From Simmondsia chinensis (taxonomy: Eukaryota > Streptophyta > Magnoliopsida > Caryophyllales > Simmondsiaceae): 64,000 bases of DNA. A program made the position numbers and the translations under genes. Positions 1 to 10,571 of this stretch are shown one piece after another. The stretch covers positions 4,791,501-4,855,500 of the forward strand of contig JAGTTD010000010.1 in assembly GCA_018398585.1 (NCBI GenBank). The letters are read 5' to 3'. Each line of letters begins with the position of its first letter. Position 1 is the first letter of the stretch. The notes below the pieces were generated by a model. That model was not told the DNA's origin and did no database searches. It saw only the letters and a list, made by a program, of their open reading frames with translations.

Positions 1-796
1 ATTTATGAGGGGCACGGGATGTGATGTTGGGGTAACAAACACACCCAAAGACTCTAAAACGATTATAATCAGGGTTGGTATGAAAAAGCTTTTAAAAGGG
101 AGAGAAGTTAGAAAGATTTGGTGTTGGGAGACGGTTTATTGTAAAACATGCCGTGCAAAAAGCGTCGTCCCAAAATTCATAAGGAAGCTTGGAATGAATT
201 AAAAGAGTCCATGCCATTTCAGATAGATTTCGATGCTTGCGTTCCGCCACCCCATTTTGTTCGGGGGTATCAGGACAGGATAGTCGAAAGTGAATTCCAG
301 TATCCCGGCATAGCGCATTCATGCGCCGATGATCGAATTCACCCCCACCATCACTTTGGAAAACTTTAATTTTCAGATTAAATTGGTTTTCAACTAAGTT
401 TTTGAAACTAGTGAAGATGTCATAGACTTCAAATTTATGTCGCATCGGATAGAGCCATGTAAAGCGGGAAAAATCATCGACAAATAAAACATAGTATTTA
501 TATGCGGAATTAGAAGAGACAGGCGATTGCCAAACATCGGAATGTATAAGTTGCAAAGGCATAGTAGTATTATGTAGCACACGCTCAAAAGACAATTTTT
601 TAGATTTGCCCAAACAACACGAAGAACATTTGTCTAGAAACATAACAGAAGGACAAAAATGTTGTTTACATAAAGCATCAAGAACAGAGTTGCCTAGATG
701 CCCTAGTCGCTGGTGCCATAATGCGCCGTGAGTGACCCATGCAAGGAGCCCAATATCATGTGGTGAGAAGTTATATAGTGGTCCATTACTGGGCAC
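1..796 (-). pseudogene. copia integrase region, broken
   Basis: The frame from 796 to 92 has the HHCC zinc-binding region of GAG-pre-integrase (HQRLGHLG with a downstream CSSC), then the integrase core. The catalytic DDE triad is visible as Asp in HSDVW, Asp in QSDGGGEF and Glu in NGVAERKHR. An in-frame TAA at 92-94 interrupts it, and homologous sequence continues in the same frame to the window edge. It once catalysed insertion of the element's cDNA and cannot now be made intact. Confidence 0.85.
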
Positions 797-865
797 TTAT
801 AGAAGACGTGTCCCCTAGCTTGGTCCTTAACACAAAAAGAGTTTGAGTCAAATTCAACTCGACAT

Positions 866-2639
866 TTAACATAATTGTTTAATCGACAGAAGGTTGTGAG
901 TTAGGTTAGGGACTAGCATAACATTGTTTAAATGAAGGGGTGTTTTAGGTATTTTTGTAGAGCACACATGTGTTACAGGCAATAATGCCCCATTTCCAAC
1001 AAGATCACCTTTATGACCAGAGTAAGGAAGTAGATTATAGAGGATACCTGGGTTAGGCGTCATATGATTGGAGGCACCTGAGTCAGGGTACCAGTTGTAG
1101 TCATGTGGTTCCCCCATCGTCATGGCAGCGAAGGATTGGCTGGGGTCCGGGAACGAGGAGTTGTCAAAGTGATAAGGGCAAGTAATGGCAGTATGACCAA
1201 TTTGTGAGCAAATCTGACAAAATTGGGGAGCGGGACCGAGCACACCTGCATTAGAGTGAAAGGGGGGACCGACCGGAGGTCGAATAGAGTAAGAAGCATT
1301 AGTGGGTGGCGCCCCGAGGTGAGACCCGTACGGTGGGCCGGTATGGGGTGGCTTGGCACTAGGGCCCCCACGGCCCCCTTTCCCCTTCCGACCACGACCA
1401 CGGCCGCGGCCACCGTTTTTGTGGTTAGGTTGGGGGGGTTGCCCAGAAGCAACCATGGCATGGGCGGGGTCCGGGTTGGTACGTCCATTGTTTCGGTTTA
1501 GGGCACCTTCCTCATTAAGTAAAGCAGATTTTAACTCATCACAAGAATACAGTTTTGAAGTTTGTCGGGTAAAAGTTGCAAAAGCTGGGTATTCAGGGGG
1601 TAACCCATGAATAGCAAAGTGTTGATATTCCCTAGCAGAGACAGGCGAGTCAATGGCAGCTAAGTCATCGACAATTGATTTGAGTTCAGAAAGGTAGGCA
1701 TCCATAGTTTTGCCGTCTTTACGTAGGTTTATGAGTTGAGGTCGGAAGTCATACTCCTTAGCCATGGAGTGATCCCGAAAACGATTAGCCAAGGCATCCC
1801 ACGTGGCTTTGGAAGTTGGATAGAGGACAATATCATTAATAAGGGAGCGGGAGAGTGTGGTGGCTATGCAAGATCGGAGACTCTGATCTGTGCGTAGGCA
1901 TGTAATATAATCCGGGTTAGAATAAGTCGATCCTGTGGGGAGAGTAATTTGAGCAGGGGGACAGGGGTAAGATCCATCGATAAACCCTAATAATTGGTGT
2001 GCAAGGAGTAACATGTTGAATTGTTCTTTCCATGGGAGGTAATCAAAAGTTGATTCGAGTTTAATTGTGACAATGCTAGTTATATTTGATAAAGGAAGAA
2101 CAATTGGGGAAGCAGGATGATTATAGACATTAGGGTTTAAGTAATTAGGGTCTAAGTAATTAGGGTTTAGGTAATGGGGAAGGGTGGCTGGAGGCGCCAC
2201 ACCGGCATCCCCACCGACATGGGAGAGAGTCGGGGAGAGAACCGGGCCAGGGCCACCGTCGGCCAGTCGAAAGCCACTGAACAGGGTGCGACCGGCGAGG
2301 CCGACACCAGCCGAAGGTGCAGCGAGCGCAGGGAGGTGGTTCGACAAGGGTGGGATTCCCAGATTAAGTGCCGGGTTCGACAATGACCTCCCAAGTGGTG
2401 GTAGAGTACCGGAGATGGCGACACTGGCATCCACCGACCGAGAGAAGGAAACACCGGTGGTGGTGGTTCCGACAATGGAAGTGTCAGGCACCACTCCCGG
2501 TGGCCTAGCAGCCACGGTGGTGGGCAGAAGACCGACATGGGGAGGGCCGGGCTCTGCCACCGAGCGGCCGGGGCTGGGGGGGGGAGGAGGGGAGGGAGGT
2601 TAGGGCATTAGCGTAGGATAGATTCGGATTAGAAGCCAT
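866..2639 (-). pseudogene. copia gag and protease region, frameshifted
   Basis: The ATG at 2639-2637 is the likely gag start. Its frame shifts at the run of Gs near 2577-2586, after which a long frame continues from about 2560 to 866. Features in order are a low-complexity Pro/Gly/Ala-rich N-terminus, a UBN2-type gag domain, a basic Gly/Arg linker, a CX2CX4HX4C zinc knuckle (CQICSQIGHTAITC) and the aspartic protease motif DSGAS. The frame stops just after protease where copia elements normally continue into the pre-integrase domain, so the polyprotein is broken here. Confidence 0.85.
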
Positions 2640-2796
2640 TACTCAAATAAAATTATGAAGAGGAAAAACAATAAGAGAAGTAACTTACTAGAGAATTCAA
2701 CACTTCAATTGCATTAAAAAAAAAACCGACAAACAACAAAAGAAAGGAAAAGAACAGCGGAAGAAAAGAGAAAAGAAAAAGAAAATCAGAGTAATT

Positions 2797-2808
2797 GCTC
2801 TAATATCA
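2797..2808 (-). promoter_or_regulatory. Degenerate primer-binding site of the copia element
   Basis: The minus strand reads TGATATTAGAGC, 10 of 12 bases matching TGGTATCAGAGC, the complement of the initiator tRNA-Met 3' end. It lies directly after a CA-ended segment, as expected at the 5' LTR boundary, and about 160 bp before the gag ATG. Confidence 0.7.
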
Positions 2809-2810
2809 TG

Positions 2811-3030
2811 TGAATTATTATATTTGAATGAATATAAGAGTACATGAGAGGCCTCAATATATAGGCAAACCACAAGAACCAAAAGACTGAAAATACCCCT
2901 AGGGTTACATAAGCCAAAGGGCAAAAGTGTAAAATACAAAACTCTATGAATGCTCTAGAATATAGTCTAATATAGTCTTCTTACGTAATTGTTCTTCTTT
3001 CTTTTTTTGTTGCCTCTCTTGAAACATTAG
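2811..3030 (-). repeat. Probable copia 5' LTR (3' part)
   Basis: Just outside the PBS, read on the minus strand, is a TATA-like stretch (CCTATATATTGAGG) and then an AT-rich tail ending in CA, like the R-U5 part of a copia LTR. The outer TG boundary was not located. A 5S-derived SINE interrupts the sequence at 3031, so the LTR may continue beyond 3245. No second LTR is in the window for comparison. Confidence 0.45.
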
Positions 3031-3244
3031 AACTCCGAAATTAAGCGTGCTTGGGCGAGAGTCGTACCAAAATGGGTGACCTCTTGGAAAGTCTTCGTGT
3101 TACACCCCTGAGGTTGGGGATCTCCTGAAGGGGGAAAGTTGCGTACATCCAACCCCCCCCCCCCCCCCCCCCCCCCAAAAAAAAACCATGTTTAGTCGAG
3201 AGCTCTTTAGACATTGGGAATGTTATTATTATTAATATTATTTT
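3031..3244 (+). mobile_element. 5S rRNA-derived SINE, copy 1
   Basis: The head is a 5'-shortened 5S rRNA sequence that keeps the internal promoter region (AATTAAGCGTGCTTGGGC, then GGGTGACCTCTTGG). The tail (AAGGGGGAAAGTTGCGTACATC) is shared with the RTE LINEs of this window, followed by a long C-run and a TTATTATTA end. It is flanked by the repeat CTYTTGAAACATTAG at 3016-3030 and 3245-3259 (14 of 15 identical), the signature of target-primed insertion. Confidence 0.85.
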
Positions 3245-3259
3245 CTTTTGAAACATTAG

Positions 3260-3975
3260 CCGAAGTTCTTCTCGAATAGAGATCGAGGGTTCTCCTACCA
3301 AGAACCTGTCTCAGGCTTCAATTATAGCCCTTGATTTGAAAGACGTTTCTAGGAAGGTGGCTAAGCAGTTTGTTACCTTTGTTCCTAAGGACGTGCCGAG
3401 TAGCATATAGGTTATTCAAAATCCCAATCCTTGAATCACTAGCCAGGGCTTTCATCCAAGCTCCCATCTCGCTGTCGTCGTGGACTCATGAACTAGCTCT
3501 TGGTTCAATGTCCAAAATACACGAGGATTAAGTTGAAGAACCACTTGATAAAATATTCATCATTTTAAAATAGAATATATAAGTGATAAAATTTTTAAAT
3601 ATTAACATAGTAAAAGATAAATGATAAATCTCAATATAATTAATTAATAAAAATTTGGGATCAAACTAATATTTATCCGAATTTCATTACTTTTAGGGAC
3701 CAAAAGCCATAAGATAATGCAGGAAGCAAGAAAAGTAAGAAAATAATTAAAAAAGAAAAGTAATAAAACATGCGCCATGAAATTTGCAACTTGTTGAATG
3801 TTGACATGCCAGAGTAAACAAGACATACACAAAAAGTTATCACACAAAAAAATAAATAAATAAAATAAATTAGCTGCTGTGTCATCCCTTGATTATTAGT
3901 TTTGGCGGAAAGTAAATGTGGCACACCGACCACTTTAACTTTTATTATAATTTATACTATGTTTTTTCCGTGCGA
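3260..3975. other. Unassigned sequence between the SINE and a LINE copy
   Basis: 3260-3530 is of ordinary GC content, with short open stretches on both strands, including about 45 codons on the minus strand ending near 3320. I do not recognise it; it may be the rest of the copia LTR or a decayed coding relic. 3545-3960 is AT-rich and shows nothing I can identify. Confidence 0.4.
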
Positions 3976-3991
3976 TGCACTGGTAGTATTT
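3976..3991. repeat. Target-site duplication of half-LINE 1, 3' side
   Basis: TGCACTGGTAGTATTT here matches TGCACGGGTAGTATTT at 6460-6475 in 15 of 16 bases. The pair bounds the LINE copy at 3992-6459. Confidence 0.85.
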
Positions 3992-6459
3992 TTTTTTTGA
4001 TAATTAAAAATTTATAAATATAAAGATCGATCAAGAGATCGCAATACAAACAACATAGCAAGCAAGGACAAACCGACTGAAAGACCTCCCACAAAAACCC
4101 AAAACCCCAAACCCCTACAACACCCAGAGAAAAGAGACACCACAGACACGAAACAAACAAAATCAGGAGCAGGAAACAACAAGAGCAACGGCCTAGACGC
4201 CCAAGCGACCAACAAAAGATCCAGACAAACACAACACGGGCACAAAGAGGCGAGGAGGAGAGAGCCGAGACAAACACCCAACACAAACAGCCAACAGGAA
4301 CGAACCACCACAAAACGAAAAGCAAACAACCACTCGCCCCCCACAAGAACAAACCACACGCCTACGCACCCCAAAAGAAAAGACAAGAAGAAAACAACAC
4401 CGGACAATCAAAACAGAACACAGGACGCCAAAAGCAACCAGGCCAACAGAACACCAACTGGCCGCAGCACCTCAACACCTGCTACTGAAACCCTTACAAC
4501 TTCTTCTTCCCTTTTTCCTTCCACTTAGTGTTTCTTTTCATAACTCTTTTGATCCCCCTCCCGTTTTTCAGTAGTTTTTCAACCACTGAATCGTGGTCTT
4601 CATTCCACTTGAGGCCTGTAGCTTGCGCCGACTGGAGAATCTTATCTGCCTCTCTTTTCTACCCCCCTACTACTTTTCACTTCTGATTCTGATTCAGTAA
4701 ACTCGCTGTTTTCATTTGCTATTGTAGCTTTCTTCCCGCTTGTTTCTGCCTTCTTCTTCCCTTTCCTTTTCTTCTTTCCACTGCTCAACGACACTTTCCT
4801 CAACTTTGATTCTTTGGTGACGTTAACATCATAGAGATTCACGAACCCGAGTGGAAAATCCTCCTTTGAGCATAAACGTTCCGGTTCCTCACCACCTGTA
4901 TCCTCTTCCTTATTTAAGTTTTTTTGAGTCCCCTGTAAGCAATCCTGCGTCATTTGTTTTTTCTCTATCGTGCTCGGCAGGGGGGTCTCCCTTGATGGTT
5001 CATTCTCGCTCTCTTTGACTATACTCAAGGATGGCGACTGCACCCATTCCTCCATTCCCAGCGAACTACCTTGTATGTTCTCATTAGGGGCATCATTCAT
5101 GTCGTTGGAGCAAGCAACCCTGTCGGGCACGGAGACATCATTCTCAGTTCGGATTTGCGCATTTCGTGTTATGAAATCTTCCGTTAGCATGTGACCTCCT
5201 TCCAGGATGTGAATTGTATGTCTTCCTTGATCAACCATAAAGCAAGCCTTCTCATCTATGCGATGCGGTGCCATAGTCTCCACCAAGATCTTCCCCACTT
5301 CCAATGGGTCATATCCATTACACCTCTTGTCCACCGCAAGGACCCGGCCAAAACTTTTGCCGATTTCAATAAAGTTTTCCGAATTCCAAGCATGTAACGA
5401 AACTCCATAGCATGAAAGCGATGCCTTTCTCTTAAGGCTTTGATCAAACTGTGCCCACTTCTTCGCTTTCATAGACCATTTATTAATCCAGCCCTGGTTG
5501 TTTGACAAAATCCAGTCCCTGACCTCAGTGGACTCAAACATGATAAGAAACGATGCCCCTCCCATGTGTTGAACAACACAGTCGAGTCCACTGTCGTCTT
5601 CGATGCTTCTCTTCAGCAAACAAACTTCAAGGTCATACTCAGCTTCTCCTTAGCTTTTCTTTTTTATCTTCGTGAGCTTGACCATGAATGGTTTTCTCTT
5701 TGGGGTGTTGATCAATCGTCCCCTTCTTTCCTTCGTCCCTTTTCTCTGTACCACATGAAACCTGACTCCCCTTCTTATCAAACCTAGCGAACTTGACAAG
5801 AATTCTATTATCTCTGATCATCATTCCATTCATTTCCGCAATAGCCTTCTCTCCTGCCTACCTATCACTGAACTTTACAAAGCCAAAATTGAATCTATTA
5901 TACCTTCTTCTTCTCCGAGAGATAAAGGTGTTTGTAATTTCCCCAAAACATCTAAATAATTGCCGCAACCAAGTAGTATCCATGCTCCATGGTAGGAAAT
6001 CAACAAATAAGTTTTCCATTTTTAACCCTAGCAACCACACACCCAACGTTCACGAACTTAAACTGGTGCTGAGCAGGGGACGTGGAATCGTCCCAGAGCC
6101 GTTGAGTTGCGGCGGCGTTCGACTGGCGAGGTGGTCTCTCATCGGAAAAATGGCAGGTGCTTGATGAGGATGAAGGGAGGATGGAGGAGATGTAAGTTGG
6201 TGGCGATTCGGTGGCAGCGCTGGCGGCAATTTGTGATGGAATCGAAACAAGGGTTGGGTTGAGGGAGACGAGGTTGAAGCTGGACAAGGCCCGCCCGTTT
6301 GTTCACGGGCGGCTCAGAAGGTTGCACGACACTGACGGCAGGTTAGAGGCGAAACCATCACGGCAACCCCGGCGGCGGGATACTGTTCACGCGCCTTCAC
6401 GCGCTAGCTGTGGGCGGCGATTGGGGTTGGGGTATATGACCGTTGGGGAGAGAAAAATT
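3992..6459 (-). mobile_element. ORF1-only L1-type LINE (half-LINE copy 1)
   Basis: This 2.47-kb insertion is bounded by a 16-bp near-perfect TSD. Read on the minus strand it has a leader, an ORF1 with an RNA-recognition motif and a DUF4283-like domain, about 500 bp of strand-skewed 3' sequence, and a short A-tail at 3992. No endonuclease or reverse transcriptase frame lies between ORF1 and the 3' end. Plant L1 elements normally have both ORFs and exceed 5 kb, so this copy lacks ORF2. The structure is seen; mobilisation by a full-length relative is inferred. Confidence 0.85.
4494..6019 (-). pseudogene. LINE ORF1-like RNA-binding protein relic (RRM plus DUF4283-like)
   Basis: From the ATG at 6019 the frame encodes an RRM with RNP2 (LFVDFL) and RNP1 (FGFVKF), broken by a TAG near 5856. 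It resumes in the same frame to about 5640, then shifts to the frame 5619-4642, which has a DUF4283-like block (AFLIMFES-type region, CYGVSLHAWN), an FPLGF motif and a Lys-rich tail. A further frame change near 4645 extends coding-like sequence to the TAA at 4494-4496. RRM-containing ORF1 proteins are known from plant L1/BNR-type LINEs, where they bind the element RNA. This copy cannot be translated intact. Confidence 0.75.
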
Positions 6460-6475
6460 TGCACGGGTAGTATTT
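6460..6475. repeat. Target-site duplication of half-LINE 1, 5' side
   Basis: TGCACGGGTAGTATTT, partner of 3976-3991. Confidence 0.85.
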
Positions 6476-7162
6476 GTTTCTTACAATATTCAGTAGTTGC
6501 TTTTTTGTAAATTTTTATAATCATATTCGCTTTATTTTGTAGTAAGTGATCTTTAATGTACATAAATGTTGTTTGATCAAATTTAAAGAATGTAAGTTCT
6601 TGCAAATATTTTCAACATTGCTTTTATACGTTGGTGTAGTTGATCTGGTTTAGTTCTCTGCAATTAAAGTAGCTGTACAAATTCTTGTTTGCCTATTTTT
6701 TTAAATTTAAATTATTTGTTTGAATTCCTTTTTCTCTGTTTCATTCTTGAATCAACTTTAGTTCATGTGGCTGTATCTCAATTATTTGTACGTTTTTGGA
6801 ACTCGTACAGTTCGGTATTGTTTATGTGTCTTTTTTATTATAATTACTACTACTATATATAAACTATTCAGGTACTTATATTCATATTTTCATGACCAAT
6901 AAAATAATATTCACATCATTGTATTAATTGGTAAAACTAATTGCATTTGAAATCAATAGTTTGATTGAATAAGTGACAATAATGTCATGCTTCAATGATA
7001 ATAAATTTGCCATTTTATCCTTTTTTTTCCCCCTATAATTTAAGCAAATAGAAAGTCACCCCTCTAAAAAGTGAGAGATGAGGGATTGTAGGGCTTTGAG
7101 GAGGTGGGAGACTTGGCAATAATATATTGTATAGATATCTTGACACTTGATTTTTTATCACT

Positions 7163-7163
<1 letters not shown>

Positions 7164-7193
<30 letters not shown>
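7164..7193. repeat. (TA)n microsatellite
   Basis: About 15 TA units followed by a T-run. Confidence 0.95.
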
Positions 7194-7201
<8 letters not shown>

Positions 7202-7579
7202 TTTATATGTATTAATTAATACACCCTTGATAGGCAATATTCAACTATTCCTGTATTGACCAATAAAATGAAAGAAAATTAATTTCAAAATGATAAATAT
7301 GGTACAATTAATGTATCATAACATGTGCCTTTTGGTCTAAGGTTGGATACAACAAAACTGCATGGCTATTGAACCGAATTTCTCCTTAGTAATATCTTGG
7401 ATGCTCAAGTCAAGCTCCATTCCATGAAATAGAAATTTTTGTGGTTAAGAAAATCATGTCACTAGTCAGCCATTTCAATAGATTCTAATTCCAGCTTCAA
7501 CAAGAGAAACCAACTTTGTTATGGCGTCTCATGACTTACTCATGAGGGCTTCTCCTACTTAGGATTCTAATTTCATTAT

Positions 7580-7720
7580 GAGGGTATCTCAGTTGGTGGC
7601 GTCTCCTACCCATGCAGTCATCGCCCAGGAGTTAGAAGTTCAATTCTCGGTGAGTATATACTCATGAGTTACCTGCTCATGGGGGTTGTGGCCTTTCTCA
7701 TAGGCCGAGGTTAACCAACT
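7580..7720 (+). repeat. tRNA-like SINE fragment (weak)
   Basis: CTCAGTTGGTGGCG resembles a Pol III A box and, about 50 bp on, AAGTTCAATTCTCGG resembles a B box. No clear tail or flanking repeat was found, so this is only a probable fragment of a tRNA-derived SINE. Confidence 0.4.
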
Positions 7721-7957
7721 TTGTTGTGGACCATTTTCCAAAGCAAGACTTTATGAGATCTCATACTTTCACACTCTAACTTTGATTCTGATGCGTGTCA
7801 CTCTCGATTCTCTCCGGTTTATATTTTTAATCTTTGGTGTGCATTTGACTTTGGCAATTTGTAAATTTCCGAGTTATTGAGTCTCATGTAGTGATTAGAC
7901 TACCTTCCTGCATGCATGATCATGGGGTCCTAAGTTTAAAGTTCATTTCTCCCTTCC

Positions 7958-7973
7958 TCTAATATCGGTAAAT
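7958..7973. repeat. TSD of 5S-SINE copy 2, left
   Basis: TCTAATATCGGTAAAT, identical over 16 bp to 8209-8224. Confidence 0.95.
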
Positions 7974-8208
7974 CAACATGCAAGCACCAGATCCCATTAG
8001 AATTCTGAAGTTAAGCCTGCTTGGACGAGAGCAGTACCAAGATGGCGACCTCCTGGGAAGTTCTTGTATTGCATCCCTTAAGTTGGAAGTTCTTGGGAAA
8101 AAAAACCTCATTTTAGGGTAGCATCCTGCAGGGAAAAAGCTGCGCCCCGGCCCGCCCACCCTACTTAGGCGGGAACCCTTGGAGCAGTAGGAATATTGTA
8201 TGTTGCTT
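7974..8208 (+). mobile_element. 5S rRNA-derived SINE, copy 2 (exact 16-bp TSD)
   Basis: The 235-bp insertion begins within a shortened 5S rRNA sequence (CACCAGATCCCATTAGAA, then GTTAAGCCTGCTTGGACG and GCGACCTCCTGGGAAG). It continues into the RTE-like tail (GCATCCTGCAGGGAAAAAGCTGCG, then AGGCGGGAACCCTTGGAGCA) and ends ATGTTGCTT. Both flanks carry the identical 16-bp TSD at 7958-7973 and 8209-8224. The exact TSD shows the 5S head and the tail moved as one unit and argues for a recent insertion. Confidence 0.92.
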
Positions 8209-8589
8209 TCTAATATCGGTAAATATCCGAGTCAATCGAAATATAAAATTAGAGTAATAAAAGTAGATACCCTCATCTAAGCTTTGGCTTTGAATAAAGA
8301 AATATGATAAGATGATACACTATAAAGTATGGATGAACTTTGAAAAATGACAAAACGTCAGCGCATAACAATGTATGATGGAGATGGGTGCACAAAAACG
8401 TGCCGTAATCTTCCTGATTGCTATGGACCATTTTCAGTCAGTTGAAACCCATCTCTCATTTACTATTTTATTCTTTTATCATTTAAATACCCGATATTTC
8501 AAATATATAGAGTTCTGGGGACAATTAGATTTGTTGATCAAGAGATCACAATCGAGTTCGACCCAACAAGCATCCTTAGTATCAACATA

Positions 8590-8720
8590 AGTTAAGCATA
8601 AGCTATGAGGTGTGCTTGTGCAATGTCCACATTTTAAGACCAATAGGCATTTGCGTGAGGGGCGTAAATCAATCATGGGCTTTCACTCAGCCGCTTAAAC
8701 TTTTGTGAAAGTTTGTTCTT
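8590..8720 (+). repeat. TRIM retroelement fragment, 3' part
   Basis: It aligns by eye with the internal 3' half and end of the TRIM at 44606-44905: TAGGCATTTGCGTGAGGGGCG matches TAGGCATTTGCGGGAGGGGGCG, followed by CTTAAACTTTTGTGAAAGTTTG. The 5' half is missing. Confidence 0.6.
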
Positions 8721-8949
8721 TGATATTATTACTGAATTATACTTTGTTTGAATCTCTCGTAATATTTTTGTCTAAAAGTTCTGATGTGACACGCGTTTAT
8801 GATAATATATAATTAGTCTAAGCAGAAATCTAATGACTTTCTGTCAAAATTCGGTACGTTCTTACCAAAAAATGCTAATATGACACATAATTCCAACAAT
8901 ATGTAGGCACTCTAAACTAGAATCCGGTGAATTTTTCTTGTTATAATCT

Positions 8950-9275
8950 GGGCTTATTTACTTCAAAGGTCCCTATGTTTTTTTCATTGTGTCAATTTAG
9001 TCCTTCACTCAAATTCAATTTAAGTTGTTGATGTAATTTTTTGTGGCACAATTAAGTTAGATGCAAGTAATTTACTAAAAATTTATCCGTTGACTCAATT
9101 TAACCCAACTCATGGCCGAACTATTATAAATTTTATTAAAAACTTAACTTAAATTTTACTCCGGGGACCAAATTGACACAATATTAATTGGAGAGACTAA
9201 ATTGACATAATTAAAAGTACAATGACTAAATTAACATAATAAATAAAGTATAGAAACTACTGGTATAAATAACCC
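8950..9275. mobile_element. MITE with 8-bp TSD, family A copy 1
   Basis: A 326-bp element starts GGGCTTATTTACTTC and ends TATAAATAACCC (imperfect inverted ends). It is flanked by TATAATCT at 8942-8949 and 9276-9283. The interior matches, in opposite orientation, the element near 26045-26400. An 8-bp TSD fits the hAT superfamily, although the ends are not typical; a MULE origin is possible. Confidence 0.75.
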
Positions 9276-9589
9276 TATAATCTTTTATCATGTCAGCATC
9301 TTTTTTGGGTAACAAAATTTTTACACTTAATATCTAATTCAACATATTAAAAAAAGGAAAAAAATTTTTTTTTTTTTTAATTGTGTGCATGCAACTGTTG
9401 ATGGAAAATTACATCATCGGTTTATAAAAAGCATGTCGCTTTCAACGCCCCAACCAAGTTGCTTTCCTTTTTAGGTGATAAATCGGCTGCGTCGAAAGGC
9501 AAGCAAACCAGTTATTACAAGAACAACAACTCAATGCTTGAAGGAGACTTCCAGTAAAACGGGATCTCGAGAGGGTAGAAGATACACAG

Positions 9590-10074
9590 AGCCTATTTAA
9601 GATTGCTTATTCTGAAAAAATAAGTGATTTTTTTTTTTAGAAAAAGCACTTTTTTAGAATCCGTAGAGTGTTTGGCAAATATCAAAAAGTGCTTTTTATT
9701 AAAAGTAAAAACTGTTTTTCTGCTTATAAACAGAAGCAGAAATTTGGTGCTTCTGATTATAAGCAAAAGCAGAATCAGAAACTTAAAATTTTTAGGACAA
9801 AAATACCCCTACTCAAACATTAAAATTACATCGTACCCTATTATCTTTCAAAACCCTAACCCTCTACCCAACCAATTCGGTCATTTTCAGTAATTTGACA
9901 AAAAAAAGCACTTTTCTTAAAGACCGGCCAAACACTAACAATAATAAAATAAGCGCTTCCGACTGGTTGAGCCAAATACAAACTGCTTCTTCAAAATAAC
10001 ATTTTTCTCATAAGTACTTTTACAAAAAGTACTTTTAAAATAAACAATTTTTTTACAGCAATCCCAAACAAGCC
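9590..10074. mobile_element. PIF/Harbinger-like MITE with long inverted ends
   Basis: The left end GCCTATTTAAGATTGCTTAT and the right end, which reads GGCTTGTTTGGGATTGCTGT on the other strand, are inverted copies; the similarity extends over AAAAAGCACTTTT-type blocks. CACAG occurs on both sides (9585-9589 and 10075-10079). The GGCTTGTTTGG end resembles PIF/Harbinger MITEs, whose usual TSD is 3 bp, so the exact limits are uncertain. Confidence 0.6.
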
Positions 10075-10099
10075 CACAGTCTTAACTCTATAAATTGGC

Positions 10100-10563
10100 T
10101 ATGTTGGAAAATGATATAACCAATTCTTTTCTTTTCTTTTCTTTTTTTTAAAACCAATTTGTTCTTGGAGGCTTATCCCACGTAGGGAAATTTGCTAAAG
10201 TGATTTCACCTGCAATAAGGAGACTCTGTTTAATACCTTGAAATAAGTTAAAAGGTAAAGAGGTAGATGGGAAGCCGTCACTCGTTATGTCAAGGGTGTG
10301 GGTCCTTTCTCCCTCTTTCTATTAAAATACTCCAGTTCTCTCTGGGCAAAGTTCGAGTGGCGCTCCTAATCGGTCATTAACGAGTCTCTAATAATATTGT
10401 ATGCACCCCAGCAGTAGCGAAATTATCTTTTGGTATAGTGGTCTTTACCATGGCGTGGTGTGACTGTTTTATAAGATCTTTCTATTTTCCCTCGTACTGT
10501 TGCTGTGCTTGAATATTAGCTAGTATTTTTACAGTCTCCATCAAAAGGCAACTAAACTGATTA
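10100..10563. other. Intergenic sequence, nothing recognised
   Basis: No frame longer than background, no RNA gene and no clear repeat ends were seen. Confidence 0.5.
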
Positions 10564-10571
10564 GACCAAAC

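Larger units (their letters stand above)
1..2810 (-). mobile_element. Ty1/copia LTR retrotransposon, 5' part, truncated by window edge
   Basis: Read on the minus strand, the order is PBS, gag, protease, GAG-pre-integrase and integrase core, which is the Ty1/copia order. Reverse transcriptase and RNase H would lie left of position 1. The coding sequence is disabled: a frame change near the G-run at 2577-2586 after the ATG at 2639, frame changes between 796 and 866, and an in-frame TAA at 92-94 inside integrase. The decay is light, so the insertion is fairly young but dead. The domain order is seen in the sequence; the family assignment is from known copia motifs. Confidence 0.9.
6476..7957. 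other. Intergenic AT-rich stretch
   Basis: No gene is seen. It contains the TA microsatellite at 7164-7193 and a weak tRNA-like segment near 7583-7655. Otherwise I see nothing. Confidence 0.6.

Noticed and set aside
1120..1610. Open frames on both strands over the copia gag
   Set aside because: Shadows of the GC-rich gag frame; the real frame is identified by the zinc knuckle and protease motif.
4012..4407. Long Cys/Leu-rich minus-strand frames
   Set aside because: They come from the strand-skewed 3' region of half-LINE 1; three overlapping frames are open because of base composition and none resembles a protein.
6000..6327. Overlapping minus-strand frames upstream of the ORF1 ATG
   Set aside because: Ser/Pro-rich low-complexity reading of the LINE leader; the RRM frame starts at the ATG at 6019.
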